From contig JAPYMA010000858.1 in the NCBI GenBank assembly GCA_035041965.1, forward strand, positions 62,001 to 126,000: a DNA stretch of 64,000 bases, read 5' to 3'. Position numbers and translations under genes: made by a program. Within the stretch, counting starts at the first letter, position 1. Each line of letters begins with the position of its first letter. The DNA comes from Anisakis pegreffii (lineage: Eukaryota; Nematoda; Chromadorea; Rhabditida; Anisakidae). Shown in pieces: positions 1 to 11,870 of this stretch. The notes beneath the pieces were generated by a model. It was not told the origin of the DNA. It did no database searches and saw nothing but the letters and a program-made list of their open reading frames with translations.

Positions 1-249
1 ACTTTCAAGGTGCACGAATTCATCGATACTGCTTAAGCAGTGTTTCATGGGATGACAACGGCATCAATGCCCACGGTAGGTTGCTTCCGAACAAGCGATT
101 TCCTAACGACATCCCACTGATAACGCACAGTCTTAATCAATTAAGCTGTAATGCTTACAATTAGAGAACTGGCCAACTAGAACAAGAAAACTGGATCGAA
201 GGTAGATAAGAAAAAACAAATACAGTGTACAATAATCAGGTGAACGGCT

Positions 250-1440
250 CAGTCACGATAGATGGGTGAATGCTCGAGAAATACGCAAGATTCATCTGCA
301 TCATTCAACTTATCTCCATGGAAAGAAGTACACAAAGAGAAACCAGATGGATACAGCAAGTTTGGAAAATGTTTTTGACGTAGCGTTTTTAATATTGCTA
401 CGAAACTGACACGGCGTCTATTCAACCAATCTATCCTACCAATCGGATCTACAGTTACGTTTAGACGGTGAGCGGTTGGTTTGTCGATCGTTCTATGCAA
501 TAGGCAAAATGTTCGTCATTGTTACGATTGTTTATTGGATTATTGTTGGTATTCGGCTGGATTTAGTTATGCAAATTATCTATGGCAACAGGCACTCGTT
601 GTTGGTTGGTTGTGGAGTGCTTTATACGCCGATTGCTACGGATCTACTCGGTTACATTAATCGTTTATTATTGATAACGAAAAATTATTGATTCACTACT
701 GTTGGTTGTTCCAAACAACTACTCTGAACGATCGCTGGACAAGTGTTCAATTGATCAATCGGAATGCATTTTCGGTCTCCTTTTGAGTCCCTCTCCCCAG
801 AAATCATCGGGCAATATGGGAGAGTAGCCCAAAACCTCTGTGCTTGCCAGATCAATAATCCAAGTTCGAATTTCATGAAGACAGATGATTCCCAACGCTA
901 TTATTGTTAGCTGCATCGAAAGAAGAATGCCAACGAAGAAAGAATGTGATATTAGTGATATTGGTGATAACAGAGAGGCATAAACTCGTAATGAGTTGAA
1001 TTGCTGATTATGTAAATAAATCCTACCATTTACTTTATATGGCTGTGAAACCTGAGCCACGACCAAAAATTGCAGTCAATAATACAGGCGATCGCAGAAC
1101 TAATGATTGGCTGAGAGGAGTATCGAAAGTTAAGGATGTCGTTAAAAGTACTTGAACAAGAAAGTTTGAGTGCTTAAGGGGTAGGTAGCAGTGAAGGGAG
1201 GGAAAGATTGAGCAGAAAGAGTAACAAAATAGCAGTCGAGGTTTGCGAGAGGAACGAGAGAAGGTTAAGGTTAAGATGAACAGATTCGCAAGCTAAGCGG
1301 TCAAAACTCCAAAAATACTTTCCAAAATTGCCGTATCCTTCTTCTGATTTTTCCTTGTGTACTTCTTTCCATGGAGATAAGTTGACTGATGCAGATGAAT
1401 CCTCCGTCTTTCTCGGGCATCTACCCGTCTATCGTGACTG
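250..1440. repeat. Inverted duplicate of a ~120-bp segment (250-371 and 1322-1440)
   Basis: The segment at 250-371 and the one at 1322-1440 are imperfect reverse complements. Read outward-in on the minus strand (left) and on the plus strand (right), both encode a similar peptide stretch of about 38 residues sharing LCTSFHGDKL and DADES, ending in YRD. The left copy ends in a stop at 249-251; the right copy continues a few codons further. The family is not recognised. This may be a duplicated exon or part of a repeat. Confidence 0.6.
755..1066 (-). other. Open frame with a hydrophobic segment, unassigned
   Basis: A 103-codon open frame on the minus strand contains a hydrophobic run (near residues 38-65, FFVGILLSMQLTIIALGI) that could be a membrane helix, followed by a polar tail. 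No homologue is recognised, no splice model is forced, and length alone does not separate it from chance in AT-rich DNA. It lies between the two arms of the 250/1322 inverted duplicate, so it could belong to the same decayed element or gene. Confidence 0.2.
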
Positions 1441-2185
1441 GGTCATTCTGGGCTTGTGATACTGTTAACGCTTTTAAAAAGAACACTTGTATTCGTAATT
1501 AATATTGCTAGCTGAATGAATAAGTGAATGAAGTGTCACTATTGCAGCACTGGAATGTGTAGAAACGAAAACCTATGAATAGATATAGGATGGATGAAGA
1601 TAATATGAATGAATGCTGATCTCGGTAGCGTCCAATGCAAATGCTAAATGCATAAAATCGTGTAAAACGTTGAATTGAAATCCGCGACAATTAATTTGAA
1701 TACGACTGCTTCAAGCCAGAAGTGAGCATTACAATGGTTGTACGAAACATTTGCTGAAAAGTAAATGAACATTACAAGCAATTCATACGTGGCTAAAATC
1801 ATTTGCAACGTCAAAATTATCACTTCATTCCACGTCGTCGCTAGTGCACCGCTTGCGAAAGGATAACACGAATGTTTCTCACTATGAATATCTGTTTACA
1901 AGCACGACGAACGCCTTGACATATGCATGACACGGTATACACAGCAAGTTGACAGCGACTGATGAATGTGCATATGCGACAATATTCATGTGTAGTCATA
2001 TGTCAATAAACTTCCCCATGATGCTGATTAAATTCAAATGTTTGCTTGCTTACCCCTATCAGTACTTATAAGCACACGAACAACTAATCTGTCAACAGCA
2101 ACCTGTAAACGCCGTACGAGTGTAGCAGTAAATACGGATATATTTAAGCCCCTTTTAGTCTACTTCTAAGTATAGCATGATGGTA

Positions 2186-2282
2186 ATAACAATTAAAATA
2201 TCATAATAATAGCAATAACAATAACAATAGCAGTGACAATAATAATGGCAATAGCAGTAACATTAAAAATAACAGTAAAAAC
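2186..2282. repeat. Simple trinucleotide-like repeat (ATA/ACA/GCA)
   Basis: A run of imperfect AAT/AAC/AGC triplets (aataacaataacaatagcag type) on the plus strand. It is low-complexity with no coding signal. The rest of 1450-2420 shows nothing I recognise. Confidence 0.7.
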
Positions 2283-2419
2283 ATAATATTAATAACGGTA
2301 ATAATGATGGGTAGTAGTGCACTATGGCGATGATTCCAAATAGCGAGAAGTTTACTTCGCTGCGTTTCACTGCATAACGAAATAAGCTTTTCACTATTTC
2401 ACAACGATGTGAAACGTAA

Positions 2420-2545
2420 CGAAAGCGTGTTCGTGGGGGAGCGACTTTTTGTTCGGGGGCGGGGGGAGGGGTGACCCCGTCGAGGATCAAAGTGGACGGG
2501 GAAGAGTCCCGAGGCAAAAGATTGGGAAGCAAAATCACTGGGAGG
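2420..2545 (+). repeat. G-rich block, copy A of a diverged repeat family
   Basis: An abrupt G-rich island in AT-rich surroundings, with several runs of four to six G within about 50 bases (2436-2475). It contains gaccccgtcg followed by a caaagtgg motif, both of which recur in the blocks at 3.46-3.66 kb and partly at 13.47-13.57 kb. The plus strand has four G tracts that could form a G-quadruplex. No protein is recognised in any frame. Confidence 0.5.
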
Positions 2546-3454
2546 AGGAGGGGGCGTCATGAGGGAATGACTGTTCCTTGTTCTACCTATCAAGGAGGTC
2601 GGGGAGCATTCCAACTTGATGTTGAATAAAATTCTCCCTCGCAATATGCAGTTCTGGAAGAAAAACGAAATGCTTATTGAGTGACAGTGCACTCCCGAGC
2701 GCTGCTTTAAAGATCATGTTGCTGCAATCCAAAAACCTTAGAATATCACTTGTTCCAATTTATGTGACAACATTTATTGAAAAAAATATTCAAGAACATT
2801 CAACACGATAAAAACGAGAATGATAAAATGAGAATGACAAAACTAATCACAAAACCGATGAATAATAGCCGATAACAGAAAAGCACCGAACCGAAATTTA
2901 CCACAATGAAAGAATGATAACAGAATAAAAAACACCCAGAGAGCAAACAATAACAGAACGGCAAAGTAACACAATGACAACAGCAAATAATCAAAGAGCA
3001 GACAATCACCAAACAAATCTGAATCATGCGGCGGAAACCTGAACACATTTTTCTTTATTTGCTATCAAATATACATCTGACCAGTCTGAAGTGGTGTTTG
3101 TCACGTTTGTAGGCACCCTGCTCCCTTCGATGGCCCGACAGGCCGTCATTACCCTTTCCCCCACATCAATTTACAAATGCCACGCGTAAAATCATAAGCA
3201 AATTAAAAACCAATCCAGAAGGTACTCGCTGGCATAAAAGAAATTGATTATCTGGAATGAAACAAGTACACTACAGATTTACTGAAACATTCGTCAGCGA
3301 TGAGAGAGATGAAGTTTATCGACAAGTTCAATTATAACTCAATTACCCCTCGACACCTCCAAATAACCCTTTCAGGAACACTGCTCCAGGCAACCATCAT
3401 TGTCATGGTCGCTGCAGTTTGTGATTTTCGCGACAGTTCGCAGTTATCCAGGAG

Positions 3455-3660
3455 CAAAAGACGGGAAGGGGGACCCCGGCGAAAAAATCGAGGTAGTGAA
3501 TTGTCAGGGAGGAGACCCCGTCGGGCAGCAAAATAGACGAAGGAGCAAAGCAAAGAGTCGGGGAGGGGGAAGGCAAAACTGTCGGGGATTCGGCAGGGGA
3601 AGGGGTCCTTGTCAGGGAACCCGATGGGGAGCCCGTTCTCCGACGAACACTATACATAAC
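3455..3660 (+). repeat. G-rich block, copy B of the same family
   Basis: A purine/G-rich island carrying gaccccgtcg at about 3514, ggagcaaag, repeated cggggag/tcgggga strings and a terminal ctccgacgaacactat. The last motif matches catccgacgaacaatat near 13.55 kb. Long frames open here in several registers, as expected from base composition. I do not call a gene. Confidence 0.5.
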
Positions 3661-6600
3661 GCTTATTAGAAATCGGTGATAAATGGGTGATTTGACGCGT
3701 TTCGTCAAACTGTCAATTCCAGTTTAAACTCAGTGATCGCAAACTGTTCTATTTTAAGATTAGCTGCATATGACTAAAGCGTATCAGCCTCATGGAATGA
3801 AACTATTCGAATGACCATAGGAATTCGTGCTGCACGAAAGTAAAGCAGAATACTCTTCAGTGGAGACATTTTTCTATCAGTTTGAGGATACAATTTTTTA
3901 TTGAGGGTACAATTCTTCTATCAGTATGAACGATTGACCTCATATCAAACACAATAAAACATCAGTGCAAATAAACTCTGACGATGAGTATTCAATTGGA
4001 ACGAATTGAAAAACACTTAAAATAACTGAATCATCTAAAACCAATATTGAATTATTTAGAAACGAGCATTTCAAACGTTCCAATGCACATGTTCAATGAA
4101 ACAAAAAAAAACATCATTCCTATAATGGAATCAATGCGATGTACTCGGGGACGGCACAATTCGACATATTTCAATCGTTAATGTACTTCATAATCAGCAC
4201 TGAATGACAATACACCACTTCAAGAGTGCCACTGAGGGTACAATTTAACTCGCAAATAATGATTCAGTATTGTTATTATCTTCGAAGCACTTGCTCATTC
4301 AGTGGAATTTGATTTCGCAGAATTTTATCGATTATGATGTGCACTTTTTTGAAAAGGCATTCGATTTACACTCCAACACAATGGTAATAGAACAGTCATT
4401 GAAAAAGCTCTTCGGAATGTTTCCAACTATTACAGATGTGCGATACATAGTGAAACACAGCAGCACCTTTACGAGCTTGCGTTTGCACAATTGGGAAATG
4501 TAGTGGTGGTCTGAAGAGGATGATGAAGAAGACGCAATATTGTGACTTAAGTTTAATGTCGCTTCAAGCAAAGCAACTTGACGAAACGCTCTTGCATTGT
4601 TCAGTTCCACGCAAAAGCACTATTCATATGAAGCAACTCATTGATCAGCAAACGCTCACCACTGCTTGACCATTCATGTGGTCAGAGCAACTTTCGATTG
4701 CTCGAGACCAGACACTTCCACAATATGATACAAACTTGGCCAACTTCGTTTCACGACGTGAAAAACATTGCAGAAAATCGAAATCCCCAAACTAAATGAA
4801 AATAGTCCAGTGGTGATGGAATGGCTCCAATAAATATGCATTCATTAAACATGGATGAAACTCAGTTGAAATTCGAACGAATTCGAAGTGTTTAAATTCC
4901 CAAAGGAATATGAAGAGCATTTAAAGGAAATAACGAAATCAAATGCTTATAGAAAGTACAGTCACTTCGAGTGGTATATATCATGGCAGGACAGGCGTAT
5001 CGAAACAGTTTGAACAAGTGAATGGAGCGTTGATAATTAGTGAAGAAAATAACTGGTTTAAGGAAACACACTGAAAACGTAAGCAGCAGTCTGAGCAAAC
5101 GTTGAATGCTTGGAATAAACAGAAGACAATTGAAATCAACAAATGAAGTGAATGCATAAAATGCAATAAAATGAATCAATAAAGAAATTGAAAGAAGAAG
5201 CATATCGAGTTAGTTAAATGTAGCAGTGAAACGTATGCATGATACGTGCACAGTGATTTTATGACGAATGTAAACGATAAAATCAAGTTTTTATGAGATA
5301 AGGCCGTTTTCTAGCGATTATTGTTGTTGAGAAGGGAGAAGAAAGCGTTTGCAATGAACGTTTGCGTATTATTGCACGTTTTTCACACCATCTATTCAAC
5401 CATTAGAGTTTGAACAACGTGTACGACGACAAACAATTATTCACAGTTGAGAATTATAAGTTTTGGATGTGACCCTTTGACGAGCTGTGCTGTAATATTG
5501 CAGGTGTTGGCGATGTTATTAACGAGGATTGGATTGAAAACATGTTGATCGATCAAAGACCTGATTACGCTCTCAGTTGCGATGAATTAGCATTTGAAAT
5601 ACACTTTTGAATTATCAATCTTGCCGGCGTTTCGAATCAGCTTAATCTGATCTAAGCAGGATTTGCACTCAAGGGCGTTGCCTAATCTTTCCGTTAGTAT
5701 CTCTCACTCATGAGCAAAAGATCTTATTCTATCTTAAAAGTTCTTATTTTCTACCTTTGACCGCAGATCATCAAACGTTGAATAGCTATTATACCCAGTG
5801 ACTTCTGAAGCACATTGAATGTTGAAATAATTTTGACACAATAAGTACTGATACAGTAGTGATAAGAACGCAACCAAAATGTAGTTATGTTTGGCTCGCG
5901 AGCATCAGCAGTGAGTGAGCAGACAACATTCAGCAAGTATGAGCATGAGCAGCTCAAAAATCATTCTTGTATACGTGAGCAATAAGCGTATAAAAACCTC
6001 AATTCGCGAGCACCCATCAGTGAATGTATAGGGTGCAAGCAGGCTTCGCAACATAAATACAATTTCGCTAGCAAATTTGAGAAACGTTTCAAAATTCATA
6101 ACACAACGAACAAGTGAATCATTTAGTGGCCTTAAGAATGATGAAACAGATTGTGAATGCAACATCTGAATTCTGTATTTATGAAGAGGTTGTACATGTT
6201 ACCATTCTCGATCTCGTTCTAACCTACCAATGCAGTGGTCATTCGTGGTATGAATAACAGGAAGTTGAGCATATTCAAGCATTATGTGTGCATGCATCTA
6301 AATGATGTTCCTTCGATGGCATTCAAAAGAGATTCATATAATCTAATCATGAGTGCACTTGTTCAGCAAATGAATAATGTATGACCCATTGATTCTTCAT
6401 GTATGGATGCAACCATCAACAATGCGATCGCAAATAAGCGTCGTTTTCGGGAACACGGATGCATGACAGATGACAAGTTATCAGACGAAATGCATCATTA
6501 AGAAATTCAATATAACTCGAGCTCATTTAAAACAGCCCATGACTTATGCCCCTCGTTAAAACTCGGCCAAATTATCGCATTTGTCAATTGCGCATTCTTA

Positions 6601-9534
6601 ATGTAACTTCAAAAAGATCTATCAAATACGTGAAGTTTTCAGTATTTCGGTTAAACTCATCAAGCAATAAAATCATTGAGTTGTACTTACAATCAGTTCA
6701 ACTCGAGTCACTAAAAATAAACCACTAATGAATTCAAGCGATAATCATTCGAATGCACATGAAATAAATGTAATGAGATGTGATTTATTGAATGACGGAA
6801 ACGAATTTCTATTGCTGCTAAGCAATAAAATGAAATGAAAAGAAATGTGAAGTGTGTTAGGATAATGTACTGATGCGAATGAAAGAATGAATTTCGTTGA
6901 ATAATGACCCAAAATTGATCAGTGTTTTCAGATTCGATTATCTCGTGTTGGATTGTATGTTTCATGATGCATATGTGTCCGTTCATCCATCTGAGAGTGT
7001 TCTCAATGAAACCAAATTCAATTATGTTTGCTTGCATATTCAGCGGTGTTATAAAAACGAAAAATGAATTACCTCGTGCATCGATGTTGAAGTACGCATA
7101 TGCAATACTTTATTCTTACGCGATTGTCACAAAACGAATGCATAACGGCTATGCGATGCCTTTCATTCGTGAATGTTGTCAGGTTTTTGCCCGACCTCTC
7201 ATACTTATTTCTGCTCTCATAAGAAATACTTTCTTCTTCGGCCATTGAGAAAAACACCTGAATTTCAGCGAACTTCTTCATATTTACTAGCATGAGTTGT
7301 ACGGATGTGATCAACATTTTCGATCGGACCAATGATAACGAATCCGGTATTAGCTAATTACTGCACAGAGATGGTCAGATTGAAGTGATAATAAATACTG
7401 AGGCAGTGATAATAAATATTAAGGCAAAGGGATAATGAATCCTGAGGCAGTGAGCTTATAGCAGCTCATCGACAATATTGAATATATCATTTTTAAACGA
7501 TTTTGTTTTTGCCGTGATGAACAATAAATCGCGATTTGTTAATTGTTCTTATATCGGATGCTGTAAAACGATCTCGACATGAATAATTTTGAGATTAATT
7601 CATTTCTCGGGGTATGGCCTCTTAGTTAACCGGAACAGAATAGGAGAGCGTCAGAACTGAGCAGTTAGTACTAAAACCTGATTTTGAAACCACGTAGAGC
7701 AAATATAAATCAATGAAACCAAAAAAAAAAAGAACCCTTCTAAAGTAATGAAAGCGTGAATGAACAAACAACGACTGAGTGCAGGATGAAATCAAGTGAA
7801 TAGAAAGTTGTTGCTGTGAAATGATGAATGAATTTGAACGTTAAACAAAAAAATTCATCCAAATGTAACATAAATGTTATTTCAAACAATTCAAACATAT
7901 TATAAAAAGTGAAAACGTTTCAAACATCAAAAATTCGTATTTGAGTGCTCAGTCATTTTTATAGCCAATTCATATCATTGCTTTGCGATGGCTTCATAAG
8001 GGATTTACCTGAAATTGATTCCTTTTTCAAGCTTTCATACTGTTCAAATTCATTGATAGTTTACGAGAACTATAGCCTCCGAAGTCAAATTTCTAGGCTG
8101 GTGTTTTGGTAGGGTAACAGAGGGAGAGAATGATCTGAAGTTACTATCAAAGTTAGAAGAATCTTGTCAGATGAATTCGCTTCATAAAGAACGATTCGAG
8201 ATACTAAAGTCTTTGCAGATGACCAACGATATTACGCATCGTTAAACTTGGTTCCGGTTCGGTGACCATTCAAAGAAGCGCTCTCCTCTCACCCTCAGTT
8301 CCAAATCCCTCGATCGATTATGAAGTGTTTTTCTTCACAGAGATAAAGGTTTACAATTTATTCAAGGAACAAAGGTAAATGAACGCACTCACGTTTGAAT
8401 TGAAAGCATCAGTGACAACGGAATGCCACAAATCAAGTGGTGTCTGCATGCCTTAATCTTGCTAAGAAACAGCCAATGGCAATTGAGTGTTGCGAGAAAA
8501 GAACTGATACGGTAGTTGGAGAGCTAACTAAAGGAAGCATTTGATTGGCTGCTGACATTGCATTACTGTAGTGGCTACTTTAACTTGCGGGAACATCTCA
8601 CTAGTTCAAGATTACGGTTAAAACAGAATCAACACAAAATGAATCCTAAGACGATCGTCTTTGTCGATCGATTTGTTGAATCAAGCAATTCGCCCAGGTG
8701 AGCATTATTTCTGATGTTCACACGCTTTTCAGAGCAGTCATTTTGCTTGAGCCATATTCGCCCTCACTTTCCCACTATACTATACCGCTACAAACTACAC
8801 ACACAACGATTCCGAAGTGATTTCTCCCGTTACGAACTATTGGTTCGTTCAGTTCATGTCCATATACTCAACTTTTTTCGTTATATAGACTAATTAATTT
8901 TAATTATGTGATTAATTACATACATTAATTGCGCAAATGATAATTAATTTGCGTGAAATTAACGAATTTAGCATATTTATGAAGTATACTTCAGCTCTCT
9001 CCTGAAGAGTTGCTTCATCACCGATAAATTTGCATTTTATCGTCATTTTCGTGTACTTTTTAAATTAGACACAAATTATGCGATTAAGTATCGCAGAATT
9101 GGTATTCACCAATTTTGCTTTTCAGTAACGTTCCTCATTCGATGGAACGATGATGATGCTGATAATAGATTAGGTTCTTCAGGTTTTTGATGAAATACCC
9201 TAGGAATATTGAGTTTTGCAAGAGGTGATTGAAATGTTTTCGTTTCTCTTCGTTGTTGATGGCTTTCTCGGCTTGCCGAATGCGTTTTTTGTAATGTGCT
9301 CTGATAGATCTTTATTTCCAATTATTACGTATGTTTCAGTTCCTCCATGGACGTTGGATTTGGTGGAGGACCTTCCGCCACGACAAATCATCGTCGACAA
9401 TAAAGGCCAGTTCATTTCTTACTTTTTCTTATTGTGTTCCTTTTTTGGACATTAGGTCCATCAAATAGATAGGAAGGAAATGATGAATGGTAGGAGAAGC
9501 ATTAGGGGTTCTTTAGTTTTGTTTAGAAGAGCTA
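3661..9534. other. No gene recognised
   Basis: About 5.9 kb of AT-rich sequence without a frame I can assign to a family. Scattered open frames of 60-108 codons (for example at 6922-7248) show no recognisable motif or splice structure. An AT-only palindromic patch (taattaattttaattatg type) lies at 8889-8960. A short start-plus-donor exon can be imagined at 8640-8698, but its continuation is ambiguous. Confidence 0.4.
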
Positions 9535-10283
9535 CACTGGCATAAGAAAAGAAGAAAAATATCCCTTAAAAAATGAGTTTCACAAACGTAGGGTATGAAT
9601 CGCCTCATGAAGTTAGCGGTAGGTCTGTAAAGTTCGCCTGGACCACTCATCCAGTAGAGTCGAGTCGCTGACTGGTGACTCGAAGAACGTCTTCTCGCAG
9701 TGCTGCTTAGTGACAGTCAGACTGACGTTGCAATGATAGATTGCATGTAGCTAATGGCCATCTTAAAAATGCACATTTCGTTCGCGTGGGTGTTCCCAAC
9801 CCGTCGAGCTGCCAACAAGAGGGGCTAGATTTAGGTAAATGCGACGGGCGTTCCCCGCCTACCGGCAGTCTCGGCGAATCGGGGAGAAACAACCAAAATA
9901 TGCTAGCGATATGTACCCGAGTATCGCTGGCATTCATTCTCCGAAACATATTGCGGGCGTTCCCGGCCCGGGAAAGGCGCCGATTTGACCGGGGATAAGG
10001 CTTGCGCGTAAGTTGGCCTGAGTAGTGTGTTCGTGCATTTGCTCAGGTAACGGGGGTTCCCGGACCCACCGTGCGCACTTTCCCTTAACAGGGGGGAATT
10101 TCATCGGGTTGATCATTGGCTGCATACATGAAATCATTTCACTTAGTTTGAATGTTGCTAAATGCAATATGAGGGGAAATCTCTCAGGTGTTTGTGGTTA
10201 CTCGCCGAAGCTTATCTATTAGCTAGTGTCATGACGGCATTCATACACATTCTTCGATGCAATCCTTATTTCCCTTGCCAGTG
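9535..10283. mobile_element. Non-autonomous TIR element, long form with GC-rich cargo
   Basis: Starts CACTGGCATAAG and ends CTTGCCAGTG, which are inverted ends. The outer roughly 130 bp on the left and 100 bp on the right match, in reverse orientation, both ends of the two shorter elements at 46770-47110 and 47187-47529, so the boundaries are supported by three copies. Between the shared ends this copy carries about 500 bp of GC-rich sequence that the short copies lack. No transposase is encoded. Homology continues about 10 bp beyond the right CACTGG end (gacaataactg, reverse strand), so the true terminal repeat may be about 20 bp. Confidence 0.7.
9784..10101 (+). repeat. Four degenerate GC-rich units inside the long TIR element
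   Basis: Four blocks begin with a version of cGGGcGTTCCC (about 9786, 9845, 9953 and 10051) and end 35-45 bases later in a GGGG run (agagggg, atcgggg, accgggg, acagggggg). AT-rich spacers separate them. Within each block the GTTCCC and GGGG-type strings are partly complementary. The pattern suggests a short amplified unit with folding potential. Function unknown. Confidence 0.45.
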
Positions 10284-10664
10284 CAGTTATTGTCTGTCAT
10301 AACTGCTAATAAGGTACTTGATGACTTTAAGAAATTCATCCGAATGTGAGGTATGGATATATTCGTATAGATATATTCCAAGCGTTAGGTATATTACAAT
10401 TGTTAATATCAATAACTTTCATGCACTCGATAGCATTCGACTGGCAATACGATCGATCAACAACAATGGATGGTGGATCAACAACAGAATGGACGTTGTG
10501 ATTTGACCGTTGAGCAGCCGCATCAATTGCTTCATTACGGGAAGGTAGTGAATTGATTAATATTTCCGTATTTATTATTTATTCCTTTTTCCGTGGACCT
10601 TAGTTCCATGAAGTAGGTGAGAATGTTCATGGACTGATTCCTAAGTTTTGTTGTTCTATTGTTA

Positions 10665-10880
10665 GACGGGTCGGAGACATATGCACTGCATTTTCTAGCT
10701 CCCTGTAGGTGTGCGAATGCAGTGTGTCCGGGAGAATGGGCTGATAACCCAAGGAGAAATCCTATCCCGGCTCCGGGTGAACCCGGCATCCGTACCGTCA
10801 GACTACCATGTCTATGTGGACAGCGGCGGGGGACCTCGGGTTCTAGATAAATGTGCTGTCTATGTCTCTGGTCAGTCAAG
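10665..10880 (+). ncRNA. GC-rich hairpin unit, copy 1 (putative structured RNA or palindromic insert)
   Basis: The outer arms pair: gagacata at about 10673-10680 with tatgtctc at about 10862-10869, extended outward through ggtc/ggtc with G.U-type pairs. Inside are further local hairpins: gggctgataaccc, aggagaaatcct, and ccgggtgaacccgg, which is almost a perfect palindrome. The central 170 bp (10686-10855) is identical to copy 2. No protein family is recognised in either strand. Whether it is transcribed is unknown; the RNA call is an inference from pairing. Confidence 0.35.
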
Positions 10881-11212
10881 CAATTATTCAAAAGGATAGG
10901 AATCGTTTTGTGACATTTTCTTTTTTTGAATGTAATGTTTCATAATAAACTTACGGATATATTCCTATCGCTAATATTAAAAACTTTCATTGATTCGATG
11001 GCATTCGATTGGGAATGCGGGCGATGGATCAACGACACAGTGGACGTTGCGATTCGACCATTGAGCAGTCGTATCAATTGGTTGATTACGGAAAGGTAGT
11101 GAATTGATTAACATTTCCTTGTTTATTATTTGCTCCTTTTTCCTTGGACCTTATTTCCATGAAGTAGGTGAGAATGTTCAAGGAATGATTCCTGAGTTTC
11201 ATTGCGTTGTTA

Positions 11213-11433
11213 GTCGGGTCGCAGATAGAGACACTGCATTTTCTAGCTCCCTGTAGGTGTGCGAATGCAGTGTGTCCGGGAGAATGGGCTGATAACCCAA
11301 GGAGAAATCCTATCCCGGCTCCGGGTGAACCCGGCATCCGTACCGTCAGACTACCATGTCTATGTGGACAGCGGCGGGGGACCTCGGGTTCTAGATAAAT
11401 GTGATGTCTCTATCTGTGGCCAGTCAAGCACCT
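11213..11433 (+). ncRNA. GC-rich hairpin unit, copy 2
   Basis: Same 170-bp core as copy 1 (11234-11403, no difference by eye). The outer stem differs in sequence from copy 1 but is still complementary: cagatagagaca at about 11222-11233 pairs with tgtctctatctg at about 11406-11417, a 12-bp perfect match. The change in both arms at once is what a maintained stem, or hairpin-templated conversion of the arms, would give. Confidence 0.35.
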
Positions 11434-11808
11434 ATTCAAAAGGATAGGAATCGTTTTGTGACATTTTCTTCTTTTTATTTGAGATGTTCGGTTATAAGCA
11501 TATGAATATATTCTAATTGCTAATGTTAAAAACTTTCATTCACTCGATGCCATTCGACTGGGTGTACGAATGATGATCGAACGACGGAATAGCCGATTCA
11601 ATCAATCGTTCATTAGTTGCTGCAGTTGGTTCATCACGCGAAGGTAATAAGTTGAGAAGTATTTCCTTGTGTATTTATGAATTCAGAGTCTTTTTATCCT
11701 TGATTTATCAGTTGTTTACCCCTTTTTTTGAGCAGGGAATGTTTCTTAGGCAACGCTTTTTTGCAGACGCTCGGATCTGAGGTTCCGCAGTGGTTAGGTT
11801 CCGACCCA

Positions 11809-11845
11809 ATAAAACCCAACGGCCCTCTTTAGGGCCACCAAGACA
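11809..11845 (+). promoter_or_regulatory. Histone-mRNA-type 3' stem-loop (candidate)
   Basis: A 6-bp perfect stem with a four-base loop, ggccctctttagggcc, is preceded by aaaacccaac and followed by accaagac. This layout (GG-pyrimidine stem, four-base loop, purine-CC, then ACCA) is that of the replication-dependent histone mRNA 3' end. The loop CTTT departs from the usual UUUC/UUYU type, and no histone reading frame lies just upstream, so this could be a remnant or a coincidence. Confidence 0.35.
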
Positions 11846-11870
11846 ATAAACCAAACTTTGTTCATTTCTT

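Larger units (their letters stand above)
10363..11700 (+). repeat. 548-bp tandem array, about 2.4 copies
   Basis: Matching segments lie exactly 548 bp apart (ctgcattttctag at 10686 and 11234). An AT-rich part of the unit (actttcattcactcgat..cattcgactggg, then a gaaggtag/gaaggtaa string) is present a third time at about 11505-11700, where the array stops before the GC-rich part. AT-rich flanks differ visibly between copies, while the GC-rich centre does not. Confidence 0.8.

Noticed and set aside
6922..7248. 108-codon open frame
   Set aside because: No motif, no splice context, opposite-strand frame of equal length overlaps it.
8640..9455. Possible two-exon small gene (ATG at 8640, donor near 8699, acceptor before 9340)
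   Set aside because: Each choice of frame after the acceptor gives a different short peptide, no homologue is recognised and the second donor is unclear.
10665..11447. Overlapping 62-118-codon frames in the GC-rich hairpin units
   Set aside because: Several registers on both strands are open at once, as expected from GC-rich sequence, and no protein family fits.
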